Numbered from the stretch's first letter, positions 26,707 to 36,731 are shown. The stretch: 64,000 nucleotides of DNA from Christiangramia forsetii KT0803 (GCF_000060345.1 NC_008571.1:3414501-3478500); one strand, 5' to 3'. Program-made: numbers and translations. Notes: a model not told the origin generated them from the sequence alone.

Positions 26707-27969
26707 ATCAAAACCTATATCCTTTCTAAAATACATCTTATCAAAATGTAGTTTTTCTGCACTTTGATAAGATTTTTTTAATGCCTTTTTGTAATCTTCC
26801 CCGAAAGAAGTTAGAGCTATTACCCTTCCTCCACTCGTTACCACTTGACCGTTTTCCTGTTTGGTTCCAGCATGAAAAACGATAGAATCTTCAATTTCGT
26901 TTATTCCGGTAATAACTTTTCCTTTTTCGTACGATTCAGGGTATCCACCTGAAACCATCATTACCGTAGCCGCAGTTCTGGAATCAATTTCTAAATTAGC
27001 CTGATCAAGTTCCACACTCCAGGTTTTTTCAAATAATTCAACAAGGTCAGATTTTATCCTGGGGAGAACTACCTCCGTTTCAGGATCACCCATTCTCACA
27101 TTGTACTCTATAACAAATGGCTCATCCCCAACCCTGATCAATCCAATAAAAATAAATCCTTTATAATCGATCTCCTCTTTCATTAATCCGTTTACCGTTG
27201 GTTTAACGATACGCTCCTCGATTTTATTCATCAAAGTTTCATCAGCAAAAGGAACCGGGGAAACAGCTCCCATTCCGCCGGTATTCAAGCCTGTATCACC
27301 TTCACCAATTCTTTTATAATCTTTCGCAGTTGGCAATATCTGGTAATTTTTACCGTCAGTAAGCACAAATACGCTGAGTTCAATTCCGTCCAGAAATTCT
27401 TCGATCACCACTTTCTTACTTGCGGCACCAAATTTTCCCGACAACATATTTTCCAGCTCTTTCTTAGCTTCCTCAAGATCTTCAATGATCAAAACTCCTT
27501 TTCCGGCTGCAAGACCATCTGCTTTTAAGACATACGGTGGTTTTAGGGTTTCCAGAAAATTCTTCCCTGCACCCAAACTTTCAAAGCTGAAGCTTTCATA
27601 GGCAGCTGTTGGAATTCCATGCATAGCCATAAACTCCTTTGCACGCTCCTTGCTGCCTTCTAACAAAGCCCCACGACTCGAAGGCCCTATAATCTGAATA
27701 TCTTTTAGCCGTTCATCATTTGTAAAATAATCTACGATGCCCTTCACTAATGGATCTTCCGGTCCAACCACGATCATTTTAATATTCCTTTCCAACGCAG
27801 TATTTGCAACTGCAGCGAAATCTATAGGATTCAGCGATAGATTTTCTGCAATCTCTGCGGTTCCAGCATTTCCAGGTGCAACATACAGTTTACTACATTT
27901 ACTGCTTTGTGCCATCTTATATGCGAAGGTATGCTCTCGCCCACCGGAGCCAAGGATAAGAATATTCAT
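26698..27969 (-). CDS. purD: Phosphoribosylamine-glycine ligase (GAR synthetase)
   Basis: The protein has 423 residues, the usual length. It opens with [19 protein letters not shown] and has the ATP-grasp core ([17 protein letters not shown], then [15 protein letters not shown]) and the metal-binding region ([21 protein letters not shown]). It catalyses ATP-dependent joining of phosphoribosylamine and glycine, the second step of purine synthesis. It is transcribed alone from a full promoter in the gap to the CapK-like gene. Confidence 0.97.
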   Translation of the reverse strand: MNILILGSGGREHTFAYKMAQSSKCSKLYVAPGNAGTAEIAENLSLNPIDFAAVANTALERNIKMIVVGPEDPLVKGIVDYFTNDERLKDIQIIGPSSRGALLEGSKERAKEFMAMHGIPTAAYESFSFESLGAGKNFLETLKPPYVLKADGLAAGKGVLIIEDLEEAKKELENMLSGKFGAASKKVVIEEFLDGIELSVFVLTDGKNYQILPTAKDYKRIGEGDTGLNTGGMGAVSPVPFADETLMNKIEERIVKPTVNGLMKEEIDYKGFIFIGLIRVGDEPFVIEYNVRMGDPETEVVLPRIKSDLVELFEKTWSVELDQANLEIDSRTAATVMMVSGGYPESYEKGKVITGINEIEDSIVFHAGTKQENGQVVTSGGRVIALTSFGEDYKKALKKSYQSAEKLHFDKMYFRKDIGFDLS

Positions 27970-27994
27970 GTGGTTGTGATTTTAAATATTGCAT

Positions 27995-28026
27995 CAAAAA
28001 TAATTGTTTGTAAATTGAAGCACCAA
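27995..28026 (-). promoter_or_regulatory. Full Bacteroidota promoter for purD
   Basis: On the minus strand TTG (28026-28024) and TATTTTTG (28002-27995) are 21 bases apart, and the ATG of purD follows 25 bases later. This fits TTG-n(17-23)-TAnnTTTG. Confidence 0.68.
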
Positions 28027-28054
28027 TAAATTCGTTAAAAAAGCTTTTCTGCCC

Positions 28055-29365
28055 TTGGATTGGTTTAAACTTTCGTTGCAGCTTAATAAATTCCCTATAG
28101 AAAGGGCAAAAAAAACTCTGGAAGAAATTCAAAATATTCCTGAACACGAGTATGCTGAATATCAAAGAAAACGGAAAAATGCCATTATAGATTACCATAT
28201 ACAGCATAATGATTTTTATCGTGAGTTCTTTAATTGGGATGGTTTTGATGACTGGCAACATGTACCAATCATGAAAAAATCTGATCTGCAACATCCTTTG
28301 AAAGATCGGCTGAGTTCCACGTACAATACAAAAACGGCCTACATTGGAAAAACTTCTGGCAGTAGCGGTCATCCTTTTATTTTTGCTAAAAATAGGTTTG
28401 CCCATGCTTTAAGCTGGGCCGGCTTTCAAGATAGATATCGCTGGTATCATATAGATCTCAATAAATCTTTACAAGCCAGGTTTTATGGGATTCCTCTTGA
28501 TTTCTACGGAAATGTTCAGGAACGTTTGAAAGATAGAATAAGTCTAAGAAGAAGGTTCAATATTTTTGACCTTAGCGAGAAAAAGATGGAAGATTTCCTG
28601 GAAAGATTCAAAAAGTCAGATTTTAATTATCTGAATGGATATACCAGTGCGATTGTACTTTTTGCTCGTTTTTTAAAGGACAAAAATCTTATTCTGAAAG
28701 AACTTTGCCCAAGCCTTAATATTTGTATTGTAACTTCTGAAAGACTTTTTGAAAAAGATCAGCAACTCATAGAAGATGCTCTTGGTGTCCCGGTGATCAA
28801 TGAATACGGCGCCAGTGAAGTAGGCTTAATAGCTTTTGAAGATGCTGAAAATCATTGGATTGTAAATTCTGAAGATCTCTACATTGAAATTCTTGATGAA
28901 AATGATCACATTCTTCCTTATGGTGAAGAAGGTCGCGTAGTTATTACATCCCTATACAACAAAGCCCACCCGATGATTCGGTATGATATTGGCGATATTG
29001 GGTGCCTCTCTAAAAAAAGCACGCTCAAAAAACCAATTCTTGAAAAGCTGATTGGAAGAACCAACGATATTGCAAGATTACCCGATGGCAAAGTAGTTCC
29101 GGGACTTACATTTTACTACGTCACCAAAACCATTATTGAAGATAACGGACACATCAAAGAATTTGTGATCATTCAAACTGAAATGGATGAGTTTAAAATA
29201 GAATATGTTAGTAAGCAGGAATTTTCCGAAGAACAACGAGCTAAAATATTAGATGCGATTGGCACTTATGTGGGGGAAAATTTAAAAATTAATTTCGAAA
29301 GAAAGGATATTCTAAAACGTAGTCGTAGCGGAAAACTCAAACAGTTTATTTCTCATTTGAAATAG
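28055..29365 (+). CDS. CapK/phenylacetate-CoA ligase-like adenylate-forming enzyme
   Basis: The protein has 436 residues in the PaaK/CapK branch of the adenylate-forming superfamily. The phosphate-binding loop is GKTSGSSGHPF near residues 96-106, followed by NEYGASEVG near residue 249 and MIRYDIGDIG further on. CapK-type members occur in capsule and O-antigen clusters, where they activate a carboxylate, which fits the genes downstream. The frame has no ATG near its 5' end; the in-frame stop is 12 codons upstream of the TTG chosen here. The 3' end overlaps the GT2 gene by 20 bases on the opposite strand. Confidence 0.82.
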   Translation: MDWFKLSLQLNKFPIERAKKTLEEIQNIPEHEYAEYQRKRKNAIIDYHIQHNDFYREFFNWDGFDDWQHVPIMKKSDLQHPLKDRLSSTYNTKTAYIGKTSGSSGHPFIFAKNRFAHALSWAGFQDRYRWYHIDLNKSLQARFYGIPLDFYGNVQERLKDRISLRRRFNIFDLSEKKMEDFLERFKKSDFNYLNGYTSAIVLFARFLKDKNLILKELCPSLNICIVTSERLFEKDQQLIEDALGVPVINEYGASEVGLIAFEDAENHWIVNSEDLYIEILDENDHILPYGEEGRVVITSLYNKAHPMIRYDIGDIGCLSKKSTLKKPILEKLIGRTNDIARLPDGKVVPGLTFYYVTKTIIEDNGHIKEFVIIQTEMDEFKIEYVSKQEFSEEQRAKILDAIGTYVGENLKINFERKDILKRSRSGKLKQFISHLK

Positions 29366-30131
29366 CTCTTACCTGTTTAGATTTCACAAAGAATTGCTCG
29401 TTTAAAAATATGAGCATTCTCCAGATACTATGGAAAAACCCATACTTGAGGACAGAATGGTACACCTTGAAATTGTATTTAAGCATTTCAAGTTTATTGG
29501 TAGAAATAGAATTTTTTCTAATCCTGTACACCGCAAGAGATTCGGCTATGCCCTCGATTGGGCCTCCCTCCTCAATGACTTTAAGCCATAAAGCCCAATC
29601 CTGGCGCTTTGGAATATCAGGACAATAGACCTTCCCCAAAATACTAACATTATAAATACCCGTTAGATTTCCCACATAATTTGCCTTTAGCAACTTATCG
29701 TAATCTAGCACCGGCAACGCCTGAATCTTCTTCTGAAGACTTGCTCCTTTTTCATTAATGAGTTCGTAACTGGAAAAACAGGCCGCAACATTTGGTTTAG
29801 AAAGCACTTTTAGCTGTTTTTCCAGCTTTTGGGGTTTCCATTGGTCGTCTGCATCAAGAAATGCAATAAAGTTCCCTGAGGCAGCTTTAATTCCTTTATT
29901 CCTGCTATGATGCGTTCCAGCATTAGTAGAATTTTTAAGTAATTTGATGCGTTCATCTTCGGAAGAAAATTTTTGAACGATCTGTTTTGTAGTGTCAGAA
30001 GAAGCATCATCAATAATAAGAAGCTCCCAGTTGGGATAGGTTTGACGAATTACAGACTGGATAGATTCAGTAATAAACACCTCCGAATTATATGCAGGCA
30101 TTATAACTGAAACCAGTCCCCTATCTTCCAT
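29346..30131 (-). CDS. Glycosyltransferase family 2
   Basis: The protein has 261 residues. The GT-A fold opening VSVIMPAYNSEVFI is at the N-terminus, DDASSDTT near residue 41, and the metal-binding motif FLDADDQWKP near residue 91. It should transfer an NDP-activated sugar onto a growing lipid-linked glycan at the inner face of the membrane. It is translated one base after the UDP-glucuronate decarboxylase gene. Confidence 0.9.
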   Translation of the reverse strand: MEDRGLVSVIMPAYNSEVFITESIQSVIRQTYPNWELLIIDDASSDTTKQIVQKFSSEDERIKLLKNSTNAGTHHSRNKGIKAASGNFIAFLDADDQWKPQKLEKQLKVLSKPNVAACFSSYELINEKGASLQKKIQALPVLDYDKLLKANYVGNLTGIYNVSILGKVYCPDIPKRQDWALWLKVIEEGGPIEGIAESLAVYRIRKNSISTNKLEMLKYNFKVYHSVLKYGFFHSIWRMLIFLNEQFFVKSKQVRAISNEK

Positions 30132-30132
30132 G

Positions 30133-31122
30133 CTACCGTCTAATGTGTTTTGAAAAGTCTTTATGTTCCCTTTTTTCTAATTCATCTTGACTCAGACCTC
30201 TAAAATAGTCATACGTAATCCTCATTCCCTCAGCTCTGGAGATTTTAGGCTCCCAATCGAGGATCTCTCTAGCCCTGGATATATCCGGCTGTCTTTGCAT
30301 GGGATCATCCTTTGGAAGTTCTTCAAAAACAATTTTTTGATCTGTCCCCGTAAGTCTAATGATTTCATCGGCAAAATCCAAAATACTAATCTCATCGGGA
30401 TTTCCAATATTTACAGGTTCAGAATAATCACTTAAAAGAAGTCTATAAATTCCTTCTACCTGGTCGTCTACAAAACAAAAAGACCGGGTTTGTGAACCAT
30501 CACCAAAAACAGTAAGATCTTCTCCCCTTAAGGCCTGCCCAATAAAAGCAGGAATTACTCTACCGTCATTTAGTCGCATACGGGGCCCGTAAGTGTTGAA
30601 TATTCTGGCAATTCTTGTCTCCAGACCATGAAATCTATGGTAAGCCATAGTTATTGATTCCTGAAAACGTTTTGCTTCATCATAAACCCCGCGAGGTCCA
30701 ATGGCATTTACGTTTCCATAATATTCTTCATTTTGAGGATGCACCAATGGATCTCCATACACTTCAGAAGTAGAGGCGATAAGAATTCTCGCGTTCTTCT
30801 CTTTGGCTAAACCAAGACAATGATGTGTCCCGAAAGATCCAACTTTTAAGGTTTGGATTGGGATTTTTAGATAATCAATAGGACTGGCCGGGGAAGCAAA
30901 ATGTAAAATATAATCCAGGTTTCCCGCTACATGTACAAACTTGGTAATATCATGATGATGGAACTCGAAATTTTGCATTTTCATCAAGTGTTCAATATTC
31001 TTGAGATCCCCGGTAATGAGATTATCCATCCCAATAACTTCATAACCTTCTTTTAAAAACCGGTCACAAAGGTGAGAACCTAAAAAACCTGCCGCACCTG
31101 TTATTAATATTCTCTTAGCCAT
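30133..31122 (-). CDS. UDP-glucuronate decarboxylase (UDP-xylose synthase), extended SDR
   Basis: The protein has 329 residues. The NAD-binding [10 protein letters not shown] lies at residues 8-17, and the catalytic Tyr/Lys pair is in YDEAKR. The [15 protein letters not shown] and [11 protein letters not shown] stretches are typical of the UXS branch. The enzyme makes UDP-xylose (or the 4-keto-pentose intermediate) from UDP-glucuronate. It follows rfbD by 14 bases and feeds the polysaccharide block. Confidence 0.88.
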   Translation of the reverse strand: MAKRILITGAAGFLGSHLCDRFLKEGYEVIGMDNLITGDLKNIEHLMKMQNFEFHHHDITKFVHVAGNLDYILHFASPASPIDYLKIPIQTLKVGSFGTHHCLGLAKEKNARILIASTSEVYGDPLVHPQNEEYYGNVNAIGPRGVYDEAKRFQESITMAYHRFHGLETRIARIFNTYGPRMRLNDGRVIPAFIGQALRGEDLTVFGDGSQTRSFCFVDDQVEGIYRLLLSDYSEPVNIGNPDEISILDFADEIIRLTGTDQKIVFEELPKDDPMQRQPDISRAREILDWEPKISRAEGMRITYDYFRGLSQDELEKREHKDFSKHIRR

Positions 31123-31136
31123 TTAAATTCCAATTA

Positions 31137-31985
31137 TTACCCCTCGTTGATAAGATTAAAAAGACTTTCTTTCCAGTTGTCTATAGGCCCAAATTGCTCT
31201 GTAAACTTTTCCTTGGAAAGAACACTATATTCAGGTCTTTCTGCCAAGGTCTTAAAAAATCCTGTCTTATTCAATTGAACCTGATCCATTTTTCCTGAAT
31301 AATTAAGAATTTCAGCGGCAAAATCATACCAGGTGGCTTGTCCTTCATTGCTAAAATGATATAATCCAAAATCCTGAGATTCTGAACTGATCATTTTCAA
31401 GACAAATTTAGCAAGATCGTTGGCATTGGTTGGAGTTCCAATTTGAGAAGTGGTAATATTCAATTCGGCTTTTTCCTCTACTTTCCTAAGAATTGTTCGG
31501 AAAAAATTATGACCAAATTCAGAGTATAACCAGGAGGTTCTAAGAATAAAATATTGCTCCATTGTGGATTGAATTTCCTCTTCCCCTTTCAATTTTGAAG
31601 CGCCATATACATTAATGGGATCAACCTCATCTATCTCTTTATACGGTTTTTGAGATTGTCCGTTAAAAACATAGTCTGTAGAAAAATGAAATAAAACAGC
31701 TCCGTGTTTTTTACAAATTTCAGCAATATTCTTAGTGCCTTCAGCATTTACAGAGAATGCTTTTTCCTCTTCATTTTCTGCCTGTTCAACATTGGTATAG
31801 GCAGCCGTATTAATACAGAAATCAATTTGATGCTTTTGAAAGAACTGCTCCAGGGCATCTTTTGAAGTGATATCGAGCTCACCGGAAGAACAAAAGAAAA
31901 ATTTAAAATTGGAGAAGTTTTGCGTTTGCTTTTGAAAACATTGTCCTAACTGACCATTCGCGCCTGTTACTAAAATTGTTTTCAT
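31137..31985 (-). CDS. rfbD: dTDP-4-dehydrorhamnose reductase
   Basis: The protein has 282 residues. The NAD(P)-binding GANGQLGQ lies near residue 8, STDYVF at 104-109, and the YxxxK pair in YGASKLKGE. It catalyses the last step of dTDP-L-rhamnose synthesis. Its start overlaps the rfbC stop as ATGA, so the two are translationally coupled. rfbA and rfbB are not in this window. Confidence 0.94.
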   Translation of the reverse strand: MKTILVTGANGQLGQCFQKQTQNFSNFKFFFCSSGELDITSKDALEQFFQKHQIDFCINTAAYTNVEQAENEEEKAFSVNAEGTKNIAEICKKHGAVLFHFSTDYVFNGQSQKPYKEIDEVDPINVYGASKLKGEEEIQSTMEQYFILRTSWLYSEFGHNFFRTILRKVEEKAELNITTSQIGTPTNANDLAKFVLKMISSESQDFGLYHFSNEGQATWYDFAAEILNYSGKMDQVQLNKTGFFKTLAERPEYSVLSKEKFTEQFGPIDNWKESLFNLINEG

Positions 31986-32527
31986 GCAAAGGTTTGTTTA
32001 AAAGTTGGTAAGACCCTGTCTTTTTCAGATAATATCATTTCCCTTTCCGGGAAGTTCCAGTTAATATTTAGATCTGGATCGTTAAATATAATTCCCGCTT
32101 CAGAACCAGGGGTATAATATTGATCGCACTTATAAGCAAAAACAGATTTTTCAGAAAGCGTAAGAAACCCATGTCCAAAACCTGTTGGAACATACAACTG
32201 ATTTAAATTTTGGTCATCAAGAATGGTTGAAAACGTCTTTTTAAATGTTGGAGAATCTGGACGTAGATCAACAACCACATCCAAAACTTTCCCGTAAATC
32301 ACTCTTACAATTTTTGTCTGGGCAAATTCACCTTTTTGATAATGCATTCCTCGAAGCACCCCAAATTGGGAAACTGACTGATTATCCTGAACAAACTCCT
32401 CATCTATCCCCGAAAGCTCTGCAAAGCGCTTGCGTTGATAGGTCTCCAGGAAAATCCCCCGATGATCTTCAAAAATTCTAGGTTTTATAAGAAAACAATC
32501 TTTTAAAGGCGTTTCTTCTACCTGCAT
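31982..32527 (-). CDS. rfbC: dTDP-4-dehydrorhamnose 3,5-epimerase
   Basis: The protein has 181 residues, the normal RmlC size. Conserved stretches include FVQDNQSVSQFGVLRGMHYQ (with the catalytic His in the RGMHYQ turn), KVLDVVVDLR and YVPTGFGHGFLTLS. It acts on the 4-keto sugar made by RfbB before RfbD reduces it. The gene follows the DUF6909 gene by nine bases, which extends the operon upstream. Confidence 0.95.
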   Translation of the reverse strand: MQVEETPLKDCFLIKPRIFEDHRGIFLETYQRKRFAELSGIDEEFVQDNQSVSQFGVLRGMHYQKGEFAQTKIVRVIYGKVLDVVVDLRPDSPTFKKTFSTILDDQNLNQLYVPTGFGHGFLTLSEKSVFAYKCDQYYTPGSEAGIIFNDPDLNINWNFPEREMILSEKDRVLPTFKQTFA

Positions 32528-32536
32528 AATATCTAT

Positions 32537-34225
32537 TTAAGAATTAAAAATCTGTTCCAGGATCTTTTCAGTAATTAAATAAGTGGGTTTCACTCCTGAC
32601 GTTCCAAGACCTCCTGAAGCTAGCGTACTTCCTGTTTCTAATGGATTATCTGAAGCGTAATAAGCATATCTCACCTTTATATTTTCATCTATACTCCCTC
32701 TTAATCTTGAAGCGGCTTGAATCGCTTTCTGGTAATGTGCACCTTCCATTTCCAGTCCGCAAACATTCCAGGTTGAATCATGGAAAAACCTTAGAATATC
32801 TTTATTCTGAAGAGAGGTTCCCAAAACCGTGATCATAGCGCCATCAACTACTTTAATGCCATGACCTTCAAGATCTGATTTTTTCAACTGATTTTCAAAA
32901 GGATAATTATCTGCTGTTCCTTCAAAAAGGTGAGCATCCGGGATCATAATATCCCCTTTTCCACCTTCCAAAATACCAGCTTTACCCATGATTGAAATAG
33001 ACTTCACATTAATTTTCACCTCTTTATCTTCATGTACAAAAGGTTTTAGAAGTTCATCCATTGTTTCGTAAGCCTGTTCCCCAAAAGCATAATCCATCAC
33101 GATTATCACTGGTTTTTCTTCCTTTTTCAGGTCGCTGAATTTAGTTCCGGTAAATCCATCTTCGAGCTTGGCGGTATCAAAAACCTGCACATCTATATTG
33201 GTTCCGCTTTTATCTTCAATAAAATACATCCCCTTATCCAGAGCAGTTTTTGTCACTTTATTTCTTAAAGATCCATTCCCACTATCACTTAATTCTTCAT
33301 AAATATCCAGCGACTTCTTTTTCTTTAATTCCGTTTTAAGTGCGCATGGCGTGTACAGAGTATTCATAACACTGTGCATATTCGCAGAAATTATATGAAT
33401 TGGCCTATCCATCAGCTTATTTTCAATAAGTTTTAATTTTATATCATTAGACCAGATTTCTCCATGAATATGATGTCCTAAGCGTTCTCTTAAAACCGGG
33501 CTAAAAGTGATGATTCTTTTTTCATTTTGAATAGCTTCACGAATAGCCATTTTTCCAAGCGACCAAACCACATTTAAAAAACGGTCAGGATTCTCTGGAG
33601 TAGAGAATTTTGGATAAAGCTTGCTAATTTCATGAAAAGTCCTTCCCAAGATACTTGCTGTATGTGTTAGGGCCACTTCTCGCTGTGCCTGCGTTAATTT
33701 TTCAGATTGAGTCACCGCAACTTCCAATTTTTCCCAGTCCCGGTTTACGCTGCCATCTTCATCTATCAAGACTCTTTTCATGATCTTATGAGATTCAATA
33801 AAAAGAAAAGTGAGATGGGTAAGAATATCATAGATCTCAGATCTGCCACGAGTGATCTCAATATTCATTTGCTCCTCGTCAATTCTATAGCAATTTCTTC
33901 TTCTTTTAGGTGGAATAATCGGCTTAAAATGGGAATTCCCATAACCTTCGTCGCTGGTAAGATTAATGAATCTGCACTCCTCTATACCATGAGGCAGCCT
34001 GTCTATTACGTATAATAAACCTTCGAGCTCTGCCTTTTCATTGGCGATGGAGCCATAGATCTCCGGACGTAGTGTGAGTAATGATTCTCTAAGAGTTTCT
34101 CCTGAAACACCCATTGGTTTATAGAAACCTCTGTTAAAAAGGTGTCTCATGGTAATATACATGCGTTCAATAGCACCAGAACTTTCCTGTGCTCTTGTTC
34201 TGCCCTGTAGTTTTAATATAGACAT
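32537..34225 (-). CDS. DUF6909 protein with a nucleoside-phosphorylase-like C-terminus
   Basis: The protein has 562 residues, soluble, without a signal peptide. The N-terminal half is helical and of unknown type. The C-terminal part, from about residue 400, has IMGKAGILEGGKGDIMIPDAH and then VCGLEMEGAHYQKAI, where the Glu-Met-Glu-Gly turn resembles the ribose-binding EMEG/EMEA motif of the PNP/UDP phosphorylase superfamily. I recall the family as DUF6909. A phosphorylase or nucleosidase activity is inference only. It lies between the GH3 gene and rfbC. Confidence 0.7.
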   Translation of the reverse strand: MSILKLQGRTRAQESSGAIERMYITMRHLFNRGFYKPMGVSGETLRESLLTLRPEIYGSIANEKAELEGLLYVIDRLPHGIEECRFINLTSDEGYGNSHFKPIIPPKRRRNCYRIDEEQMNIEITRGRSEIYDILTHLTFLFIESHKIMKRVLIDEDGSVNRDWEKLEVAVTQSEKLTQAQREVALTHTASILGRTFHEISKLYPKFSTPENPDRFLNVVWSLGKMAIREAIQNEKRIITFSPVLRERLGHHIHGEIWSNDIKLKLIENKLMDRPIHIISANMHSVMNTLYTPCALKTELKKKKSLDIYEELSDSGNGSLRNKVTKTALDKGMYFIEDKSGTNIDVQVFDTAKLEDGFTGTKFSDLKKEEKPVIIVMDYAFGEQAYETMDELLKPFVHEDKEVKINVKSISIMGKAGILEGGKGDIMIPDAHLFEGTADNYPFENQLKKSDLEGHGIKVVDGAMITVLGTSLQNKDILRFFHDSTWNVCGLEMEGAHYQKAIQAASRLRGSIDENIKVRYAYYASDNPLETGSTLASGGLGTSGVKPTYLITEKILEQIFNS

Positions 34226-34234
34226 AGTAATTTT

Positions 34235-35728
34235 TTATATAATCTCTTTAAGTTTATCTGCTATTTTCCGATCATTAGAAAGCCTTGGGAGCTTATTCTG
34301 GCCTCCAAGTTTACCTATAGACTTCATATACTGCTGAAAGGCATTCTGCGGAACCTGGGTAACTTTAAGCCTTTGAAGAATATTCCCTTCAATAAGATCA
34401 AGATAATAGGAATTTTGCTTCTGTAAAGACCTGTCGATAATTTCAGCAAATTTATTCAAATCTTGCGGTTTCTGTTCAAATTCTACAAACCATTCGTGAA
34501 ATGGCAGTTCTTCGCCTTCCGGGTTAATTTGTGGCGCTACTGTAAATTCAGTAATTGCAGCGTCTGTTTCAGCAACTGCTTCCTGCATAGCCTCTTCAAC
34601 TTCTTTTGCAATAACATGTTCCCCAAAGGCCGAAATAAAATGCTTAATTCTACCCGAAACAATGACCCGGTAAGGTTTATCTGAAGTAAATTGAATAGTA
34701 TCTCCAATATTATAGCCCCAAAGCCCGGCAGTAGAAGAAATGATCATCACATAATTGACTCCTATCTCAACATCTTTTAATAATAGCCTTTTTGGGTCTT
34801 TATCATAAAATTCATCGGCTTTAATAAACTCATAAAATATTCCGGAATCCAGCTGAAGCAACATTCCCTTTTCATCCTGTCTGTCCTGAAAAGCAAAAAA
34901 GCCTTCTGAAGCAGGATAAAGTTCTATACTATCCACTTTTCGGCCAATGAGGTTTTCAAATTTTGATCGATAAGGCTCATAATTTACTCCCCCGTAGATG
35001 AAGAGGTCGAAATTCGGGAAAATATCGCCTACCTTTTTTCCTGTTTTATCAATAAGCCTTTCAAAATACATCTGGACCCAGGATGGAATTCCGCTAATTA
35101 CAGACATATCTTCCTTTACCGTTTCCTCAACAATCGCGTCTACCTTATCTTCCCAATCTTCGATACAGTTAGTCTCCCAGCTGGGCATTCTGTTTTTCTG
35201 AAGATATCCGGGAACATAATGCGCTACAATCCCTGAAAGCCGGCCCAGTTTCACTCCATTTTTCTCATCCAGCTCCGGACTTCCCTGAAGAAATATCATT
35301 TTCCCATCTACAAATTTTGACTTCCCGGTGTCTTCAATATAACAAAGAATCGCATTTCTGGCGGCATTGATATGCGTGGGCATTGATTCTTTTGTAAGCG
35401 GAATATATTTAGCGCCGCTAGTGGTACCCGATGTTTTTGCATAATACAAAGGTTTCCCGGGCCAGAGAATATCCTCCTGCCCTTCAACCATCAAATCTAC
35501 ATATGGTTTAAGCTCTTCATAATCCCGTATTGGTACATTTTGAATAAAATCTAAATGGGTGCTGATTTTATTGAAATTATGCTCTTTTCCGAATTTAGTA
35601 TTTTTCGCTTTCTTTATAAGCTCCTGAAAAACTTTATCCTGAGTTTCATAAGGTCTGGAAGCCCAATGATCTATCTTTTTCCGAATGTATGATGCAAATA
35701 TTTTAGCTGCGAAAGACTTTATAGACAT
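34235..35728 (-). CDS. GH3-family acyl-adenylate enzyme
   Basis: The protein has 497 residues. The phosphate-loop-like YYAKTSGTTSGAKYIPLT is near residues 105-122, then YPASEGFFAFQ and YNIGDTIQFTS, as in GH3 proteins. In plants, GH3 enzymes join amino acids to auxin or jasmonate. Bacterial homologues have no settled substrate. The gene is flanked by an M23 peptidase (three bases upstream) and the DUF6909 gene (nine bases downstream), so it belongs to that operon. Confidence 0.88.
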   Translation of the reverse strand: MSIKSFAAKIFASYIRKKIDHWASRPYETQDKVFQELIKKAKNTKFGKEHNFNKISTHLDFIQNVPIRDYEELKPYVDLMVEGQEDILWPGKPLYYAKTSGTTSGAKYIPLTKESMPTHINAARNAILCYIEDTGKSKFVDGKMIFLQGSPELDEKNGVKLGRLSGIVAHYVPGYLQKNRMPSWETNCIEDWEDKVDAIVEETVKEDMSVISGIPSWVQMYFERLIDKTGKKVGDIFPNFDLFIYGGVNYEPYRSKFENLIGRKVDSIELYPASEGFFAFQDRQDEKGMLLQLDSGIFYEFIKADEFYDKDPKRLLLKDVEIGVNYVMIISSTAGLWGYNIGDTIQFTSDKPYRVIVSGRIKHFISAFGEHVIAKEVEEAMQEAVAETDAAITEFTVAPQINPEGEELPFHEWFVEFEQKPQDLNKFAEIIDRSLQKQNSYYLDLIEGNILQRLKVTQVPQNAFQQYMKSIGKLGGQNKLPRLSNDRKIADKLKEII

Positions 35729-35731
35729 AGG

Positions 35732-36601
35732 TTATTTAAAATCAATATATTCTGAAGGATCTACTGGATTTCCTTCATTCCAAAGTTCAAAATGTAAATG
35801 AGGACCGGTAGTTAATTCTCCCGTATTCCCAGCGGTAGCAACCACTTCCCCTCCGCTTACCATATCCCCCTGGGACTTGGTGAGTGAAGCATTGTGCTTA
35901 TAAACAGAAAGCAGTCCGTAGCTATGCTCTATAATGATCACATAACCGGTTTCGGCAGTCCATTCTGCAAAGATTACCCTACCGTCAGCCACAGATTTAA
36001 TGGGGGAATTTCGTGTAGTCACTATATCTACCGCAAAATGTTTATTTTCAATATTATATGGATCTGAAATAGATCCCTTAACCGGAGGAAAAAGGGAGAA
36101 ATTAATATTATCTGTGGCCGTAGGTAAAATATTGTATTTATCTTCCTGAGCCACTTCTTCCCTTAACAATGAATCTGCCTTAATCCTATTGATTTCTTCA
36201 TATTCAATATCTGAAATTGGTTCACTTAATAAAGAGTCCCTGTTTAATTTATCCAGATCTAGTTCACCCGTTAACGCGCTCTTGATAGAGGTTAAATATT
36301 GATCGTTTAAACGAATTACATTCTGAAGGGAATCTGAAGTATAAGAAAGATTGGTCGCTCTTTCCTTAAGCTCAGCAGAAGAGTACCCCGGAATATACTC
36401 ACGTAAGGGTGTAAATGCAATTAAAACAGTTGTTGCCGCGATTAAAAAGATCACAGATAATCCTACAGCCACAAAAACATTAAGCCTCGTTAATCTAAAT
36501 GAAAATCGTTCTTCAAACGTATCTTCATTTAGCACTACCATTCTATACTTATGAAGTAGTTTCTTGGTGAACTTTTTTTTCGTTTTCTTATTTTGAGCCA
36601 T
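35732..36601 (-). CDS. M23 family metallopeptidase, membrane-anchored
   Basis: The protein has 289 residues: a cationic N-terminus, one membrane helix at about 35-58, and a C-terminal LytM domain. Zinc ligands look complete, with KHFAVDIV (His and Asp) and GPHLHFELW (HxH). This differs from the EnvC-like protein at 3.8-5.0 kb, whose ligands are lost. It probably cuts peptidoglycan cross-bridges in the periplasm. A -7 box lies 18 bases upstream. Confidence 0.92.
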   Translation of the reverse strand: MAQNKKTKKKFTKKLLHKYRMVVLNEDTFEERFSFRLTRLNVFVAVGLSVIFLIAATTVLIAFTPLREYIPGYSSAELKERATNLSYTSDSLQNVIRLNDQYLTSIKSALTGELDLDKLNRDSLLSEPISDIEYEEINRIKADSLLREEVAQEDKYNILPTATDNINFSLFPPVKGSISDPYNIENKHFAVDIVTTRNSPIKSVADGRVIFAEWTAETGYVIIIEHSYGLLSVYKHNASLTKSQGDMVSGGEVVATAGNTGELTTGPHLHFELWNEGNPVDPSEYIDFK

Positions 36602-36619
36602 AGCCGTAATTAAGTATTA

Positions 36620-36627
36620 CAAAGATA
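36620..36627 (-). promoter_or_regulatory. -7 promoter box TATCTTTG for the M23-GH3 operon
   Basis: This is an exact TAnnTTTG match on the minus strand, 18 bases before the M23 ATG. A TTG lies 28 bases further upstream, too far for the usual spacing. Confidence 0.55.
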
Positions 36628-36731
36628 AATTAAATAATTTCTCGCTCTACCGCCCCAAAAGACTTATTAGGGGACTTATGAATCATTAGTATTTTATTGT
36701 CTTCTTAACGTTTATATTGCTTAATTCTTGT

